Below, one piece after another: positions 60,601 through 64,000 of a stretch of 64,000 nucleotides of DNA. The notes below the pieces were generated by a model. It was not told the origin of the DNA. It made no database searches and saw nothing but the letters and a program-made list of their open reading frames with translations. The number at the start of each line of letters is the position of its first letter. Positions within the stretch are counted from its first letter, which is position 1. The translations under genes were made by a program, and so were the position numbers. This stretch comes from Daphnia carinata (Eukaryota > Arthropoda > Branchiopoda > Diplostraca > Daphniidae): NCBI RefSeq assembly GCF_022539665.2, contig NC_081333.1:7438971-7502970 (forward strand), read 5' to 3'.

Positions 60601-62084
60601 AGAGAAGGTTATATAGTGTGTCCTACGTATAGTCTGGAGGCTGTTTGGCCAGAGAGGTCACGAAATTGATTGATAATGAGCGCGCGCCTGGAAAACATTT
60701 CGATGATGGGCAAGTGATGGGGAATCATCAACGACGCCCGACTGCGAAAATGCTTGTGCACCTCCGCGTCCTTAGCAACCATGGGGTAATGACGCCCCAT
60801 CTTTCTTCTCCCCCTTCTTCTTGGGGCTCTTCGTTCAGTTCTAGATTGGCGAGTTGATCCGTTTATAAATGAGATGCGGTGATGGCGGCGGCAGAGGCGG
60901 GAGCACGACTCCCCTTGGTTCCCTACCACTCTTTTTTCTCCTTCCGCCAAGTCGAACCGACGACCGGCTGAGAACGGACTGGTTGTACACCAAACGGCAG
61001 TCGGGGCGCCCAGCGGATGAGCTATAGTGGCTTCCTGCATCCCCATTCCATTTCGCCAGGTTCTTGGCGCGCTTGGCGGAACGAGACGATAATTGATGAT
61101 TGAACTGCTGCTGCTGCTGTTGCTGCTATAAATGTTGGCCTACTACTACACCCTCCCGCTCCCCTTCTTCTTCTTCTTTATCCCTAACTTTGCTTTTCTA
61201 TGTATATATCTACTAGGGCTGTGGCTGATGGAATCGACGGGTGGATGGGCGGTGACGACGTTGGATCGTCCGGAGAAAAAAAAAAAAAAAAAAAAGAGCT
61301 GGCCTTTTTTAACATAACACAGCGCAGCAATGGGAAGCTAGTAAACATGTTTTCTCCTCGTTTCTCCCCTTATCTTTTACTCGTTCTCCTACCCCTCCTA
61401 CCCCCAGCTCTTTTCCCTTTTATAGCGCGGTACCATGTATGGCCCCCCTACCCTCGTGCAAATGCTGATGTAGAAGACGTATGCGATATTCAAGCTGCGG
61501 CTAGAGAGATAAAAATAAATATCAGAGTCAAAAACAAATCTAAAAAGCTAAGCAAAAAAAAAAAAAAAAAAAAAAAAATTCACTTCGGCATGTTTCGCTC
61601 GAGAATATCATCGTTTGTTATCAGTTGCGGTTTCCTTCCCTTTCACGACCTTCTTCCTCCATCTTCCTCTCCCTTCTGTTCAATTTTCTTTTCTTTTTTT
61701 TTTTTTCCTGTCATCCTTTTTTTTTTGTTTGTTGTTGTTGTTGTGAAATATAGAAAGAAAAAGGGTGGAGTTCGTTTTCTTTTCGTTTCCTTTTCTATCC
61801 ATCTATCTTTTCTTATTCTCTCTCTCTCTCTCTCTCTATTATTGTTTTTTTTCCCTTTCTGTCTATGTCTCCCCAGTTCACCATTTTCTTGATTTCTATT
61901 TTTTTTTTTTTTTTTTTTTTTCCACCCCATCCATCGGTCTCCGTTCGTTCTTAGCTGTTTTCCCAGCTTGCGTATGTATTCACTTGTTGACAGAGGCCGC
62001 TGAACATTATCGCCTAGCTCTCAGTAATGTCTTGGATGCCGTCTGGTTGTCTTTCCTCTCTCTGCACAACAATATAAAAGAGCG

Positions 62085-62108
62085 ACACACACACACACAC
62101 ACACACAC
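62085..62108. repeat. (AC)n microsatellite
   Basis: Uninterrupted run of about 12 AC units. Confidence 0.9.
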
Positions 62109-64000
62109 GTACTTCCAAGTAAAAAAAAAAAAAAAAAAAGAAAAAGAGTAGGATGATTCTTATAATATAAGGACTGCTGTTTGTCTTGACAGAAATGTTT
62201 ATGCCGGATGAGCAACGGTATACTATAAAGCTGACGCGATGACGTCGCTAACGTCCGGCCGATGGGCTGGGAATCTGTGTGTGTAGTAGCGATCGTCTTC
62301 CAACGCTATCAGTCCTTTCCAGTCCATCGACCACCTCACCCTCCCACTGAAACTCCTTTATTTTTCCCCTTTCGTTTTCGCCTTTTTCTTTAATATCAAT
62401 AGAAATCAATGCGCTGTGTGCACTCAGACGTATGCAAACACACACAAACGCACACACAAGGGGGATTCAAAAAGTCCTGTCGAGTATAGTCTAAAAGAAG
62501 GGGAAAAAAAAGGAATGGGACGCTGTAGTAGCACTGCCTGTTACTGCTACTACGACTACTATTATGCAAGCAGCAAAATAAAGAAACAAGGTTCGTTGCG
62601 TTGATGGGTCACGTTCGACTGCCCTATTTCTTTCTATTCGAGAAGGGCGAAGCCGACCGACAGCGCTTCTGTCAAAATGGGAAATCCTCTTACCTCACAC
62701 AGCGGAAGAAGAATGTCGAGGAAACAGGACATCAAAAATTGAGGGACGTTTTATATTTTAAGAGGTGTGATGGAAGACGAGAGCGTCGGCAGATGACGGC
62801 CACGCTTCCCCTTCAAGTTTCGGGCTAGGCCTACAATGTGCGAGAGTGCAACACGCCCATCATCTGCGATCTGTTGAGTGCTCCCCCTTATTTTTTTTTT
62901 TTTTTTTTTTTTTTTACATAGAAAGATTGCTCGACAAAAACGATATTCCCAGTTTTGATGGGCGTGTATGTATACAGATATAGGCCAGCAAAACAAGTCT
63001 CTTTGCGAAAGGAAAAGTGATGTAACATATCCAGAAGTATATAGCGATTGTTGTGTAAGAGAGCCTAAGTGGAACGGGCGCTAGTTGACGTGCGTCACTT
63101 GCAAAGAAAATCGAAAGGGACGCTGTTAGCGCTGTGTGGTGGCCATCAGCTAAAACCAACTAGGATGATTAATCGACCCACGGTAGGGAAAATAGAAAAA
63201 ATAAAAATGCAAGTTACATCATCAGTGCATAACGCGCTGAGCGCAGCGCAGAAAGGGTAAAAATCGAGTGGGGTGTTGGCAGAGCCTGTCGTAAGCCAAT
63301 GTAAACACTAAAATAAATGGACGTAATACAAGCGCAGACGGACGGAATGATTTGTTCGAAATGGGACGTGCCAAAAATCTGTAGAAGAAGGGAGAGGTCA
63401 AGACCGGACTAAAAGCCATTGATATGCTGCGTGATAAAAAAAAAAAGATGATTTCTGAATCCATTATCCTGTGAGCCTTCCAGTATTTTTTTTTTTTTCT
63501 TTAACTCCCTCCCATTTGATTTTTGCAGACAGAAGGACAAGACTGAAAGTGTGCGTCAGCAAAAAGAAAGAGCTACAATAGGATATATTTGTCATTAATG
63601 TCCGACGCAGCTGAAGGGACAAGGAAAGACTTGGATGAAAAAAAAAAAAAAAAAAACTGAGGGACAGAGGATCTAACAGGATAGGGCGGGGTGTACTAAC
63701 TTTCGACGCCATTTTTCTCCCATCGACGCTTATTGTCACAACGCAGCTCGACGACCTTCTATTCCCTCGTCTCTTTCTGTTTACAGGGGGTAAAAAAAAA
63801 ATGATGATAAAAAAGGAAGGAAAAAAAAAACAGAACATACAAAAAGAACGGGTGAGCGCATGCTAAAAGAGAGGAATACAAAGAAATAGAGAGACCGTTG
63901 CCAAATCGACACCCAACAGGCATTTTGGCAACTCTTAGACGGGCCCTTATTCAACAATCTTTCCAAGTCCGTCTCAATTTTTATTCCTATCCCTTTTTCC

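Larger units (their letters stand above)
54733..64000. other. 9.3-kb gene-poor region with simple repeats
   Basis: No recognisable gene. It holds poly-T/poly-A runs, an AT repeat near 56357-56380, a GA repeat near 57092-57106, a GGC-rich patch near 57840-57880, a TTC repeat near 58501-58520, C16 at 60114-60129, a CTG repeat near 61108-61127, a TC repeat near 61818-61838 and AC repeats at 62085-62108. One Arg/Gly/Asn-rich frame at 55044-55292 is discussed separately. It may be intron or upstream DNA of a neighbouring gene. Confidence 0.5.

Noticed and set aside
61200-61892. 230-codon plus-strand frame
   Set aside because: It consists largely of poly-Lys, poly-Phe and Ser/Leu runs from A, T and TC repeats; no domain or conserved segment is visible.
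61980-62040. Short coding-like segment (EAAEHYRLALSNVLDA)
   Set aside because: It is bounded by an acceptor-like site but lacks a consistent donor and neighbouring exons; likely chance.

Overview
The window is nuclear DNA of an animal, most likely an arthropod and plausibly a branchiopod crustacean of the Daphnia type. The genes are split by many very short GT-AG introns (often 55-80 bp), the predicted proteins match animal families over nearly full length, and the intergenic DNA is rich in poly-T/poly-A runs and short CA, GA and TTC repeats. The species is inferred from intron size and gene style; no sequence search was possible.

The genes fall in two dense blocks. Block 1 (5.3-22.4 kb): a RAD51D-like recombinase (minus), a FUS/cabeza-type RNA-binding protein (plus), a secreted Gln/Pro-rich protein with two identical six-cysteine modules (minus), the HECT ubiquitin ligase UBE3B (plus), the ribosome-maturation factor SBDS (minus) and the U-box ligase UBOX5/RNF37 (plus). 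Block 2 (33.3-54.7 kb): an unclassified PTB-domain protein (plus), TAB1 (minus), a 337-bp tandem satellite, the nucleoporin SEH1 (minus), the ciliary protein meckelin/TMEM67 (plus) and NUDT21/CFIm25 (plus). Exon boundaries were worked out by hand from reading frame, splice sites and recalled family sequences.

The blocks are separated and flanked by long stretches without a convincing gene: 1-5.3 kb, 22.4-33.3 kb, the 3.4-kb intron of the PTB gene, 38.5-40.7 kb and 54.7-64 kb. These hold homopolymers, microsatellites and one tRNA-derived SINE-like remnant.

The genes are mostly housekeeping and do not form one pathway. Several are arranged head to head with short shared upstream regions (RAD51D/caz, SBDS/UBOX5, SEH1/TMEM67). 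The most notable observations are: a frame-essential 35-nt microexon in caz inside unusually long introns; an apparent 1-nt frameshift in TAB1; a perfect palindromic NF-kB-type site upstream of TAB1; an RFX X-box 35 bp upstream of TMEM67; a satellite with three-unit higher-order structure; and a GC-AG intron in SEH1.
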